DNA of 64,000 nucleotides from Euborellia annulipes. Lineage: Eukaryota > Arthropoda > Insecta > Dermaptera > Anisolabididae. The stretch is taken from the NCBI GenBank assembly GCA_023213315.1, contig JAKCPI010001673.1:18989-82988 (forward strand), in the 5' to 3' direction. The notes beneath the pieces are model-generated. The model ran no database searches. It was given only the letters and a program-made list of their open reading frames with translations, and was not told the origin of the DNA. A program made the position numbers and the translations under genes. This document shows, in pieces, positions 43,133-53,609 of the stretch (position 1 is the first letter of the stretch; every line of letters begins with the position of its first letter).

Positions 43133-43344
43133 TTATTTTATTTATATTTAATAAAAGCCTAAAGTCTAAATGGAATTAGGTTTCACACAGTCTTATCGGC
43201 AACTTAGACCATTTAACACTTTTACGATAACCGTTATTTAATTATATATATTTATTTGGGGTTCAGGCATTCTTATTTAAGCCATTTAGTATCCAGATGG
43301 CTTAAATAAAATCATCGGACTGCCTGGGGTCCGAACCCGCGACG

Positions 43345-45108
43345 CACAGTGGGCTGAAATCGAAAAAAAGCGGCCATAATTATCTTTTTTTTGGGCGGAT
43401 TTTTACTAAATTAAATCTATACATACAAAATCATATGTTCTACTATACCCTTCAATATTTTCATATTTTACCAAAAGGGGTTGAAATTACCCCTTGACAA
43501 AGTTGAAAAAAAAATTATGATGTGTGAAATATAAAGAAAAACATATGTCAAAAAATCAAAAAAATATGCGTTTTACAAAAATGACATTTATTTTTACAAA
43601 AAACATACATGGGGTGAACTACCCCTTACTGAAGGGAGCAAAAAAAAAAATTTTTTTGATAATTACAAGCAATACGTCTTTATATACATTTTAATGGATG
43701 CTGATTCCAAAGATGTCATCTATTTTTACTAAAAACATACATGGGGTGAACTACCCCTTACTCAAGGTGTTAAAAAAATTTTGCTTTGATAATTACAAGT
43801 AATATGTCTTTATATACATTTTAAAGGTCACTCGTTACGAAAATGTCATTTATTTTTACAAAATATATAGATGGGGTGAACTACCTCTACTGAAGGAAGA
43901 AAAAAATATTTTTTTTTGGTAATTACAAGCAATATGTCTTTATATACATTTTAATGGATTGTTGATTACAAAGATGACTATTTTCTCTTCCCTCAACATT
44001 GGGGGAGGGGGCTCGAGCCCCTTGGGCCCCTTGGAGTCGGCTTCTATGTCTCTGTCATTATACTTAAATAAAAATTATTTGCTAAAAAATAAATTACAAT
44101 ATTCTAGCCACTAACTTCTGTTTTATGTTCCTGTTTACCATTGTCTCTCGCTGATTGGCCAGAGACAGAGGAAGTGGAGTCATTGAGGGAAATTTAAAAC
44201 TTTAAAATTTTGCGCCGAAGGCGAAGCAATTGCAAAATTTCCAAACAGTGAACAAGAATAAATTTGATGCATTTGCTCGCTGAAGGCATGTAAGGGGTCC
44301 AGGGGAGCTTTACCACTTGTATACAAAAATAATATAGTTATTTCAATAATATTAATAAGAATATGAACAAGAAAAAAATGAAATTTTCAAATATTGAATA
44401 TTCCCTTTTAATAGATTATTTTTTCAAAAGATTACAAAATTTGAGGCCCCCCTTCAAATTTTATGGTCATTCTAATAATAGCCTGATTTTATTTTGTCCT
44501 TCAGCCCTTTGTCACGTTTCAATATTATCTGTAAAGCAGAGAGAAGTTCATATGGTTTGAGGGAAATCATTTGTTTTTCTGCCGATTTAATTATAAAAAA
44601 ATTAATAAAAATTTTTCGGGCAAAATCGGGCAAAAAGTTTCGATGCAATTATGTTCTACATGTATTCTAGTTTCAGAATCTATTGAGTTTGTTAGAAGGC
44701 AAGAGGATGCCCATATACTTTTTTGAAATTGAAAAAAATTTATATTGCTTTTTTTTTACTTACAAAAAAATTTATTTAAAAATAACTAACTGTAATACAA
44801 GAAAAACAAAAATATATTCAGAAAGAAGATTAATTTATCTATTATTCAAAAAAAATTCATTAAAATTGGATCAATATTAATACATGAAAAAAATTCCTGA
44901 ATATCGACTTAAAACGCAAAGAAAAGTTACTAAGTTTTCTTGCCCACTTTGGCGCTCTATAACTCTGGTTTGGGTTGGGTAAAAAAAAATGAATTATTGT
45001 CCTGAGGTCCACATATAGTCTATTATTAGTGTGCAAAACGTTGTTTTTATATTTTGAAGTTCATTTTTTCGAATTATGGCCGCTTTTTTCCTATTTCAGC
45101 CCACTGTG
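43345..45108. mobile_element. Transib-like non-autonomous transposon
   Basis: 1764 bp. Inverted termini of about 38 bp start CACAGTGGGCTGAAAT and continue to AAAAAAGCGGCCATAATT at both ends. The 5-bp duplication CGACG (43340-43344, 45109-45113) is verified against intact SINE copies. Five-bp GC-rich duplications and a terminal CAC.(A/G)TG heptamer are features of Transib, the family related to RAG1. No transposase is recognisable, and the interior has a 131-bp tandem array. Confidence 0.75.
43580..43990 (+). repeat. Three tandem ~131-bp units
   Basis: ATGGGGTGAACTACC starts at 43609, 43741 and 43871, and each unit ends in AATATGTCTTTATATACATTTTAA-type sequence. An internal minisatellite of the Transib-like element. 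Confidence 0.85.
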
Positions 45109-45491
45109 CGACGTTTGGTATACGAGGTTAGCAAGCTAACCTCTACACCAAGCCCCGAGGGGGAAAAGAAAATTATTATTATTATTCCATTCCAATCCAA
45201 TGCCTGCTTGAGCATTTGTTTACATTCATGGAATACACAAATGAAACTCTATACATTTCCTATGGAGGAAATCGTAACTTTAAAAATTAATAATCCAAAA
45301 AGTTATAGGAATTTCGGAATGAAAATAATTTTCCTCTAATGCCGAGAAGGTCCTCTTTATGCATATAAAATTTCATTTCAAAATTCCAACGGGAAGTTGC
45401 CTAAATAAAGCGTGACATAGAGACAGACAGACAGACAGACTGACATTAGCGAATTATATATATAGATAACATCATAGCTATAAATTGCTTT

Positions 45492-45555
45492 GTGTTGAAA
45501 TTTAAACGGGAAGTTAGTCACAGACAGACGGACAGATTCCGCTATTAAAGGTGAC
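45492..45555 (-). mobile_element. Helitron 5' block fragment
   Basis: AACGGGAAGTTAGTCACAGACAGACGGACAGATTCCGCTAT matches the 5' block of the family (minus: ATAGCGGAATCTGTCCGTCTG). Truncated on both sides. Confidence 0.5.
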
Positions 45556-46291
45556 CAGTTAATTTTAATAAATATCGATGCCAAAAAAATAGTTTAAAAA
45601 AGAACAAAAGCAGCAATACCAAGTATCGATGAATCACTAAAAATCGCACGGGATAATTTCTCAGAAACCGGTAAAAAAAAAAAAAAATTCTTCAGACAGC
45701 ACTCACCTAACGACTAGACGTCTGGGACAGACAGAGAAATTTTATTTCATTATGACATAAATTGGAGAAAGCTATAATTATATTCTCTGTTGAATATTTT
45801 CTTTTTCTCTTGCAGAACGGCTGCCTTTGTTGTTGTTGTTGTTGTCGCTGCATTCGCGTGCACCTGATGACGTCTCTCAACCGCACCTTTTTTAAATGCA
45901 CTCGTCTAGACTGAATGGCGACATCTTTTTCTCTCTCTCTCACACACACTTTCAGGGTCTGAGTAAAGTAAAGGGTTGCCTTACTGTATAAACAAGACAC
46001 CTGCTGCTTGACCGTCTCTAAACAAACAGACAGACAGACAGATGGTGTCTGCTTGTTTTTCCCTCTTTTGTCTGTCTGTGTGTGTCTGGGCGTCAAACAA
46101 ACAAAAAAACAACAACAAAAATGTCACCAGATACGCAAAAATTAAGAAGTGCAATAAATATTAAAAAAAATTTAATTAAATAAAAAATCTGATTTATATA
46201 ATTAAATATTTATTAATTCATATAGACCCGAAAAAATAAGGGTGTGTCGCCGGGAGTTGAACCACGGATCCTCCAATTTGTACTCGGAGAT
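45556..46291. other. Unique island with splice-acceptor-like site, GTT run and GTCTAGAC
   Basis: TTTTCTTTTTCTCTTGCAG|AACGG (45815/45816) is a strong 3' splice-site pattern. (GTT)n follows at 45828-45850, then GACGTC, then GTCTAGAC at 45904. No downstream frame is convincing: the three frames read poly-Cys, poly-Val and poly-Leu through the triplet run. CAGA/CAGACA repeats lie at 46025-46045. Confidence 0.4.
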
Positions 46292-46919
46292 AAATCTGGT
46301 GTGACTGTCTCATAGCAGACAACTTTCGATTACCGAAGGTAGGGTGCTTGTCACACCAGATTTTTCGTGTTTCCGCCGATATATTAGAATTCAAGATGTA
46401 AAATTTATAAGTATGGGAAAATATTTATATTTTGTTACCATGGCAACCATTTCTCCTATCTTCCCTATGAAATACAAGAGTAAAGTGGTCTTCAGAAGAT
46501 TTCAATCGCAAAATGAGAATATACATTTTAAAGAGTATCTAAAAAATAATTGATTTTTGAATTTTAAACAAAATCGTTGTAGCGAATTTTGAGAAAATCA
46601 AAAAAAAAAAAAAAAAAAAAACTGAAAAAGTACATCAGTAAAGTACTAGTACTCTTTTGTCGATTTTGTCCAAAAGCTTCGGGTCATGCCCCATGGGGGT
46701 GCCTAACTTAAATATAAAATTTCAACTTGCTAGCTCAATTCCTTCATGGTTAAAAATGTCCACACACAGACCAATTTGCGGGACCCACTTTTTTGGACTC
46801 AGGAGACCTCAAAACGTGAAGATCCATCAAAATTTCGACATCGATTTTTTTGACACGATCGCAATACTTTCTCTATATTTTTCATATATAAGGTAAGAGA
46901 AAGTAAAAAGTTATAAGGG
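46292..46919 (+). mobile_element. DHE with shortened hairpin A
   Basis: AATCTGGTGTGACTG ... GGGTGCTTGTCACACCAGATT (46294-46365, inner arm deleted), full body, almost no CA tract, hairpin B to 46919. This copy has GACCAATTTGCGGGACCC in place of the usual GACCATGTCGCG block, as in 4127-5167. Confidence 0.8.
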
Positions 46920-47230
46920 AAAATGTTTTTTCGTTTTTTGGCTCTCCTGAAAAGTAGCATTTTGTCCGTTACGACCTTTGAATTTCCAAGTATCGATATA
47001 TACAAATTAAATTAAGTATTAATTTTTAAAATAATATTTAATTCCCAAAAAAAAAAATAATTTTCTCAAATCTCGGGATGGGGGGGGTAATTACCTCTAT
47101 CCGCCCTTGTTTAGAGCACTGTAAGGACACCTAGCTCCGACATTGAAACTTGAGATCATACCATTTTCTAATAGGCCCTAAATTTTATTCCCATTAGGTC
47201 CGCCTTTGGTCCCTGAACTGGTAAAAATGG
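46920..47230. other. Stretch with hAT MITE end
   Basis: 47080-47109 (GGGGGGGTAATTACCTCTATCCGCCCTTG) is the right end of the CAAGGGCGGAT MITE family; its left end is not found. Otherwise unique. Confidence 0.45.
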
Positions 47231-47277
47231 AAATTTCTCTCTATATATTAACATATATAGGTAAGAGAAAATAAAAA
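47231..47277. repeat. Solitary hairpin B
   Basis: TTTCTCTCTATATATTAACATATATAGGTAAGAGAAA stands alone, the second body-less hairpin B in the window. Confidence 0.6.
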
Positions 47278-47621
47278 ATATGATAACAATATTTTTTATA
47301 AAATCGCTAATTGAGAAATCCATGGATTGTTAATGTTAAGATTATTAGAATGCCTGCATCAGATTCTCTGGCTAAGAAATCCTAGCAACGCCGTGTAGTT
47401 AGGCAACCAAGAGGAACTTGATTTTAATAAATTAAATTATCAAATGAAATAGTATTAAAACGTGTTACATACAGGCTATATATTAATACCATCACATTCT
47501 ATAGATAATACCAACTTCAATAATTACATACTTTAGCAAAAACTTATGATTAAAAAAAAAAAACTTATTTAAATACAAGTTTTAATCGAGAGGTTCAATT
47601 TTTACTTGAAAAGTTTTTCCT
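47278..47621. other. Unique AT-rich stretch
   Basis: No repeat or gene recognised. Confidence 0.35.
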
Positions 47622-48169
47622 CTTTTTTACTTTCTCGTATAGAGAAAGTATTGTAAACGTAAAAAAATTCGACTTCAAAATTTTGATGCTTCTCCACGTT
47701 TTAGACCTCCCTGAGTCCAAAAATACCATTTTGGGCATTATGTCTATGTGTGTGTGTGTGTGAACACGATTGCTCAAAAACCAAAGCAGCTAGATCAATG
47801 AAATTTGGTAGGGTAAAGTATACAGTGGTTGGCCCCCTTAAGCATTTTTATCTCTTTTCTACTTAATTTCTTCTAGACCAACAAAGCAATCAGCCTGAAA
47901 ATTTTTTATAGGAATCCTAAAACTACAGTTATTCTGACGCGATACTGAAAATTGAATATTTTCTAGCCGTTTTTTTTTTTTAGAGACACAAAAACCAAAA
48001 AAAGTTTCAAAAACATAGTTATTGGCCCCCCTGATACAGTTATTGGTTTTTCTTTCTACAGTCATTGGCCCCCCTCGCCACAAGCACATTTTGATTAGCT
48101 AGCATCCTAAAACATTTTAAACATACTTTTAGAAGGGAAATATGATAAAAAAAATACCCCTAGATAATA

Positions 48170-48933
48170 AAAAATCTGGTGTGACTGGTCGCACAGCACT
48201 CAACTTTCTTTTAACTTTCATAACCGAAAGTTGTGTTCTGTGCTTGTCATACCAGATTTTTTGTGTCGATATATATTTAATTTCCTCCAATATATTAAAA
48301 TTCAAGATGTCAAATTTATAAACATGGGAAAATATTTATATTTTGTTAGCAGCATCAAATAATTGATTTTTGAATTTTAATCAAAATCGTTTGAGAAAAT
48401 AAAACCCCAAACTTCCCAGGGAGCAAGGGCGGATACAAGGGGGGTAAAGGAGGTAATTATCCCCCTGAGACTTGAAAAAAATACTTTTTTTTTCGAAAAA
48501 AAATTTATTTTCAATGCAAAATTTTAAAAATTATTACTTAAAAATTTGTTTTGCATTTATATTCTGGCAAACAAGTACAGAATGCGCCTTTAAATTTCCG
48601 AAATTAAGAAAAAATAGTGTGCTTTGCGACCAGTCACACCAGATTACCCCCCCCGAGAAACACCTCTGGATCCGCCCTTGCCAGGGAGGTGCCTAACTTG
48701 AATATAAAATTTCAACCTCCAAGCTTTTTTATTCTTGAGATATTTTGTTGACAGACAGACAAACACACAGTCAGACAGACCATGTTGCGAAAACCACTTT
48801 TTGGATTCAGGGGACCTCAAAACGTGTATATCCATCAAAATCTTGACATTGGATTTTTGGCATGAATCCAATACTTTCTCTCTCTCTATATATATATATT
48901 ACATATATACAATGGTAAGAGAAAGTAAAAAAA
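48170..48933 (+). mobile_element. DHE nested in pogo-like element
   Basis: Hairpin A 48172-48265, shortened body split by a hAT MITE, CAGACAGACAAACACAC tract, hairpin B at the end. Confidence 0.85.
48424..48680. mobile_element. hAT-type MITE (CAAGGGCGGAT family), innermost
   Basis: 257 bp, termini CAAGGGCGGATACAAGG and CTCTGGATCCGCCCTTG; CCAGGGAG duplicated exactly (48416-48423, 48681-48688). The interior ends in GTGTGCTTTGCGACCAGTCACACCAGATT, half of hairpin A. Confidence 0.9.
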
Positions 48934-49062
48934 CGTTTATTGAAAGTAATGTAGCCGATAAGACAAAATTACAATAGATTAATTAATTGAATTATTTCTA
49001 GAATTCCCCTGGAACTGATTACACGTTTTTTTCGGTACGTTTATGTGACCAACAACTAAATC

Positions 49063-49236
49063 TCATCTATAATTTAAAATGTCTGGCCTCTCGGGCCACT
49101 TCCATAAACGCCCACATTTGGTCAATAATGACACGGCTGCTTCATTTTCATTGATATCAAGGATTTTTCCGGGAACCAACTCTGCATGTTCATTGTGGCA
49201 AATTAAAATTACGAATAAACTATTCTCATTCAAATT
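49063..49236 (-). pseudogene. Transposase C-terminal remnant
   Basis: 57 open codons ending in TGA at 49063: ...SLFVILICHNEHAELVPGKI, then LDINENEAAVSLLTKCGRLW, then KWPERPDILNYR. The pattern ..GK(I/V)..I.....VS......G..WKWPE.PD..Y is familiar from C-termini of pogo/Jerky-type and other domesticated transposases. It lacks an ATG, and upstream runs into a stop, so it is either a last exon or a decayed fragment. It fits the TA-flanked element that contains it. Confidence 0.55.
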
Positions 49237-50187
49237 TTAAAATATTCGTTACAATACAGTGATTGGCCCCCATAGTTATTGGCCCGGGGGCCAACAACTG
49301 TAAGGTGTCATTTTTTCTAACCAAGATTTTAATATGTCATTCCCAAGAGACATAAGCAACAGTAAAAACAGTCAACTTTCACTACAGTGTATTTACTGTG
49401 AATGGCCCCCCGGGCCAATCACTATATCCCCCTATGATTTGGGTCACAGTTATTGGCCCCAGGCATTTAGGCCTTAAAAATTTCCAAGGCGTTATTGTAC
49501 CCTACCAAAATCTTTAAAAACTTAATAATTAAGCGTTTTATTAATTTTAAAATTAAAATAATCGGTCATTTGGGCTTATAAAGCTTATTATTTGGGCATA
49601 GTGTTCTTACCATTTTCTTTATGTTTCTCTTAGAAAGATGACTTCTCACACAAAGTTTATTTTTTCAGCTAAAAGAGTTTTATAAAACTCAAAATGATGT
49701 TGCTATCAGAACAAGCATAAATTCCATGTTATTTACAAGTTTTTTCAAAACTCATTTATCCATTATATTTCTTATTTTATAAGTTTAAAGCCTTAGGGGC
49801 CAATCACTGTATGGGGGCCAACCACTGTATACTTTACCCTATATGCTCCTTACACTAAAATTGTAGATTTCTATCAACTTTTGGAGTAAATACGTCACTT
49901 GGAAGTAGTACTTTACCTAATAAGTTTTTTCAGAAATTTCGAAATTTTCAATTTCTTTGTTATATTATGATAAAATACTTAATTTTAAAAAGTTTTTATT
50001 CTTTGATATTTTCCCGAAAACTGAATAGTTTTTGAAATAATCAACGAAGAAAGCGACATTTTTCGATAATTTTGATAAAAAAATCAAAACAAAATCATAC
50101 AGGTGTCATTAAAAAACATGGAAATATAAACAAATGAATTTGTGAAACAAATGCATTTGTCTATATTTCAATTTATTGTCAAACCAG

Positions 50188-50227
50188 GGCCGACGTTTCG
50201 GTCACATATAGGACCATCTTCATGGCC
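50188..50227 (-). ncRNA. Hammerhead-like motif, core mutated
   Basis: Minus: GGCC, ATGAAGA (first C changed), GGTC/GACC stem II, GAAAC, GTC, GGCC. The C3 change should abolish cleavage. Confidence 0.45.
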
Positions 50228-50340
50228 AGGTTATAGTGTGAATAAATAAATTTTGGGCATTATCATGATTGAGCTATTTACAATTGTGTATGTCCAATAT
50301 AACTTGGCGAGGAATAATATATTTTTTTAGACATTAACCT

Positions 50341-50380
50341 GGCCCTGAAGATGGTCCCATATGTGACCGAAACCTCGGCC
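50341..50380 (+). ncRNA. Hammerhead-like motif, cleavage triplet mutated
   Basis: Plus: GGCC, CTGAAGA, stem II GGTC/GACC with loop CCATATGT, GAAAC, CTC instead of GTC, GGCC. Each arm thus carries a different disabling change. Confidence 0.5.
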
Positions 50381-50427
50381 CTGGTTCGACAATAAAATGA
50401 AATATAAACTAGCTGCTTAGCTCATTA

Positions 50428-51396
50428 TCTATTTATGTCCGTCTGTCTGTCCGCCTGTCACGCTCTATTTGGGCAACTTCCCGTTAGAATTTTGAAACGC
50501 TGCTTAAAGAGGATCTTCTAGGGATTACAGGAAAATTATTTTCACCCCGAAATTCCTATAACTTTTTGAGTTATCAATAGGGCTCGGATTTCGCCCTATT
50601 TGCCTTTTTTTAATTTAAGGCTTAAAATTTAGGCCAATATGATATGTATACGTTTCATGAAATTCTGAATAAAATAAGAGGCATTTGTTAGTGCCTATAA
50701 TGCCTATTTTGGGTTTTAGTGCCTATTTCATCTATAAATGGCTTTTTTAGTGCCTATTTTAAGTATTTTAACTTAAAATAGGCTATTTTAAGCCAATTTC
50801 GGCTTTTTTTTTGAAATTTCACAATAAATTCATTTTATTTCATTTTCTTTCATATTCATTTAAAAAGGTCGAACGAAAAACGGCGCCCCAGTTGGGCTTC
50901 ACCCCCTCCGCCCTCATTCAGCCATCTTTGTGCAAAGGAGGTAATTGTTTTATCTTTGTTTCCAAAAATAAGACATCAATTTTTTAAATTTTTTATATTA
51001 TTTCTTAAATAATGCCTTTTAAGTGCCTTTTTAAGTGCCTATTTTAATAATTTTTAGTGCTTAGTTGCCTGCCTATTTTAAAGATTTTCAGTGCCTATAA
51101 ATCCGAGCCCTATTTATCAATTCCTAAAGTTACGATTTCTTCCATAGGAAATGAATGTATAGAAAAATATTTATGTATTCTTTTATTTGTGTATTCCTTG
51201 AATGTAAACAAATCATCAAATAGGCACTGGATTGGAATAGTAATTCCCCCTCGGGCTTGGTGTAGCGGTTAGAATGCTAGCCTGGTATACCAAGAGTCGC
51301 GGGTTCGGACCCTAGGCAATCTGATGATTTTATTTAAGCCATTTGGATACCAAAAAAAAATTTCATAATTAAGAAAAGACTCGGGTCCGCGGCTAG
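50428..51396 (+). mobile_element. Helitron with SINE and hAT insertion
   Basis: 5' A|TCTATTTATGTCCGTCTG, CACGCTCTATTTGGGC, GAGTTATCAA (hAT inserted), GATTTCTTCCATAGGAAATG, GGATTGGAATAG, SINE head and body 51252-51352, then AATTAAGAAAAGAC and GGCTAG|T. The GC module is shortened. Confidence 0.7.
50578..51112. mobile_element. hAT-type MITE (TAGGGCTCGGATTT)
   Basis: 535 bp, termini TAGGGCTCGGATTTCG and AAATCCGAGCCCTA; flanks GTTATCAA and TTTATCAA (7 of 8). The interior reiterates TAGTGCCTATTTT at least eight times on both strands, analogous to the AAGCATAAAA words in the 7068 element. Confidence 0.85.
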
Positions 51397-51952
51397 TTTC
51401 TACCTATAGGTAGATCAATTATAATTGAATATAACATTCCTCTATATACCTCCTTCAAAGAGAAATAATACGTATAATGTCCAGATGGTTGTGGCATATT
51501 TGAATTTTTTTTTTTTTTTATTTTAAAAATTCCAAACCTATTTAATTCACCAATAACGTTTGTGTAATTTCTCTCTATTTTATTCTATAATTACAGCTAT
51601 TAGCACATATATTCTAAATTCTACAGAGAAAATAGACCTGTTCTAGATTTTAAACCACCAGTAAACAAATAAAGAACAAATTCCTAGGAGAAACAGAGAT
51701 AGAAATAAAGAATTGTTATTTGCTAGACAAAAAAAAAAAAAAAACATGACATGGACTCAAGGGGTCTCAGCTTTTTTTTGCAATTTCACTAAATTTCCCA
51801 TTTACAATTAGCGGAAAAAGTTAAAAATAAAAAAGAAAATGCAACCAACACTTGCAGTTAAGTGATTTTGATGTAAAATAAATAAAACGTAAGATAATTG
51901 ATCCACGAAAGTTAAATTTGTTATAAATATCTTATGTATAACTTGATTGGTG
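51397..51952. other. Unique AT-rich stretch
   Basis: Nothing recognised; A- and T-runs only. Confidence 0.4.
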
Positions 51953-52075
51953 AAAATCTGGTGTGACTAAGGGCACAGCAAACCACTTACCTTTGGTAAG
52001 AGAAAGTTTTGTGCTTGTCACACCAGATTTTTTTTGTGTTGAGACATATTTAGTTTCCACCAATACATTATTATT
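51953..52075 (+). repeat. Hairpin A with short DHE flank
   Basis: Hairpin A with a deleted centre (51953-52035), then GTTGAGACATATTTAGTTTCCACCAATA, truncated. Confidence 0.65.
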
Positions 52076-52218
52076 ATTATTTGAAATTCCTATCGGGATC
52101 CTCAATTATTTACCCGAGGTTCTATGAACGAAGACACACACCTCAACCCAGGACTGGCCGTAGCCATCTACCGGCACCCCGTCAACATTACATTATTTCC
52201 TATCTCTAACTCCTCCTC

Positions 52219-52468
52219 CATTTGGATACCAGATGGCTTAAATAAGAATGCCTGGACCCCAATATAGACTAATTCATAAATAACGGTTATCGTCAAAGTT
52301 TAGAAAGACCAAATGCATTTAAACCATGCAACTGGCTTAAATAAGAACGTCTGGGTCCCCTATAGATATATTTATAAAATAACGATTATCGTCAAAAATC
52401 TTATATGGCCTAAGTTGCCGAAAAGACTGTGTAAATGAGAAAAAAGTGTGAATGTTTAAAAAAAAAAA
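52219..52468 (+). mobile_element. SINE with partly duplicated body
   Basis: The ATGGCTTAAATAAGAATGCC ... AACGGTTATCGTC block occurs twice (52219-52302 and 52303-52400), followed by the GCCGAAAAGACTGTGTAAATG tail and poly(A). The head is missing. Confidence 0.7.
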
Positions 52469-52469
52469 A

Positions 52470-52868
52470 ATACATTTTAAAGAGCATCTAAAAAATAATT
52501 GATTTATGAATTAAAAAAAAAATATCGTTGTAGCAAATTTTGAGAAAATCGAAAAAGACTAAAAAAGTGCATCAGTAAAGTACTAGTACCCTTTAATCGA
52601 TTTTGTTCAAAATCTTCGTGTCACCTCCGATGGTGGTAGCAAACTTAAATATAAAATTTCAATCTCCTAGATCTTTTCGTTCTTGAGATATTTTGTTCAC
52701 AGACACACACACATACAGACAGACCATATGTCACGAAAACCACTTTTTTGGATTCAGAGATCAAAATGTGTATATCCATCAAAATCTCAACCTCGAATTT
52801 TTGACATGAAACTCTATATATATATATGTATATTAACATATACATATAATAGGTAAGAGAAAGTAAAA
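52470..52868 (+). mobile_element. DHE, hairpin B half
   Basis: Begins at ATACATTTTAAAGAGCATC within the body, next to the SINE poly(A). CA tract short; hairpin B at the end. Confidence 0.75.
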
Positions 52869-52947
52869 GTCGTTCGAAGTCCGCCATTAGACATAAGGCT
52901 ACCGACTAAGTAGACGACACGGCCAACACCAATTTTTGTTTTCAGAT

Positions 52948-53609
52948 AAAAAATCTGGTGTGACTGTCGCACAGCACACAACTTTCTCTTACCTTCGGTA
53001 ATCGAAAGTTGTGTTCTGTGCTTGTCACACCAGATGTTTTGTGTCGACATATATTTAGTTTCCGCCAATATATTAGAATTAAAGATGTCAAATTTATAAA
53101 CATGGGAAAATATTTATATTTTGTTACCATGGCAACCATTTCTCCTATCTTCTCTATGAAGCACAAGAGTAAAGTGTGCTTCAAACAATTTTGAGAGCAA
53201 AACGAGAATATACATTTGAAAGAGAATCTAAAAAATAATTGATTTTTGAATTTTAATCAAAATCGTTAGAGCGAATTTTGAGAAAATCGAAAAAAACTGA
53301 AAAAGTACATCAGTAAAGTACTAGTACTCTTTGGCCGATTTTGATTAAAAGCTTATTTTCCGGTCCCGGGGGTGTTTAACTTAAATATAAAATTTCAACC
53401 TCGTAGCTCAATTCCTTCATGCTTAAAATTGAACACACACACACACAGACACACACAGACAGACCATGTCGCGAAAACCACTTTTTGGATTCAGGGGACC
53501 TCAAAACGTAAAGATCCATCAAAATCTCGACATCGAATTTTTGACATGAATCCAATACTTTCTCTCTATATATATATTACATATATACATAGGTAAGAGA
53601 AAGTAAAAA
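52948..53609 (+). mobile_element. DHE, complete
   Basis: Hairpin A 52948-53038, body, CA/CAGA tract 53433-53463, hairpin B to 53605. Very close to 29189-30122 minus its SINE. Confidence 0.9.

Larger units (their letters stand above)
43183..45163 (-). mobile_element. SINE carried by Helitron, split by Transib-like element
   Basis: Tail and body 43183-43344 (CACACAGTCTTATCGGCAAC ... CGAACCCGCGACG), head 45109-45163 (CGACGTTTGGTATACGAGG ... CACCAAGCCCC). Joined, they give a normal SINE with one CGACG. Confidence 0.85.
42821..45466 (-). mobile_element. Helitron, complete, with nested insertions
   Basis: Minus strand: 5' A|TCTATATATATAATTCGC at 45466, through GTCACGCTTTATTTAGGC, GAGGACC.TCTCGGCATTAG, CATAGGAAATGTATAG and GGATTGGAATGG, to 3' GGGCGACGCGGCTAG|T at 42821. 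The GC-rich 3' module is present twice (42825-42910 and 42941-43015). A foldback remnant, a SINE and a Transib-like element are nested inside. Target is A|T. Confidence 0.75.
47811..49839. mobile_element. pogo/mariner-like element 3 with transposase remnant
   Basis: 2029 bp. Perfect 27-bp termini start GGGTAAAGTATACAGTGGTT; TA on both sides; the empty site GGTATA(T/C) is confirmed by the sister DHE at 7.05/7.66 kb. The word ACAGT(T/G/C)ATTGGCC or its inverse recurs at least nine times within the ends and interior (48018, 48034, 48058, 49256, 49275, 49395, 49420, 49447, 49797). Confidence 0.8.
47622..50045 (-). mobile_element. DHE subfamily 2, outermost shell of a nest
   Basis: TTTTTTACTTTCTCGTATAGAG ... 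CTCCACGTTTTAGACCTCCC ... GAACACGATTGCTCAAAAACC, interrupted at TTTGGTA, and resumed at TATGCTCCTTACAC to the TTTTTGAAATAATC block. Hairpin A is missing. Confidence 0.75.
50164..50408. repeat. Foldback with two hammerhead-like motifs
   Basis: Arms ATTTCAATTTATTGTCAAACCAGGGCCG and the mirror CGGCCCTGGTTCGACAATAAAATGAAAT. The centre is AT-rich and unique. Confidence 0.8.

Noticed and set aside
43345..45108. Assignment of the CACAGTG element to CACTA/EnSpm or hAT
   Set aside because: CACTA elements give 2-3 bp and hAT 8-bp duplications; the verified duplication here is 5 bp, which favours Transib.
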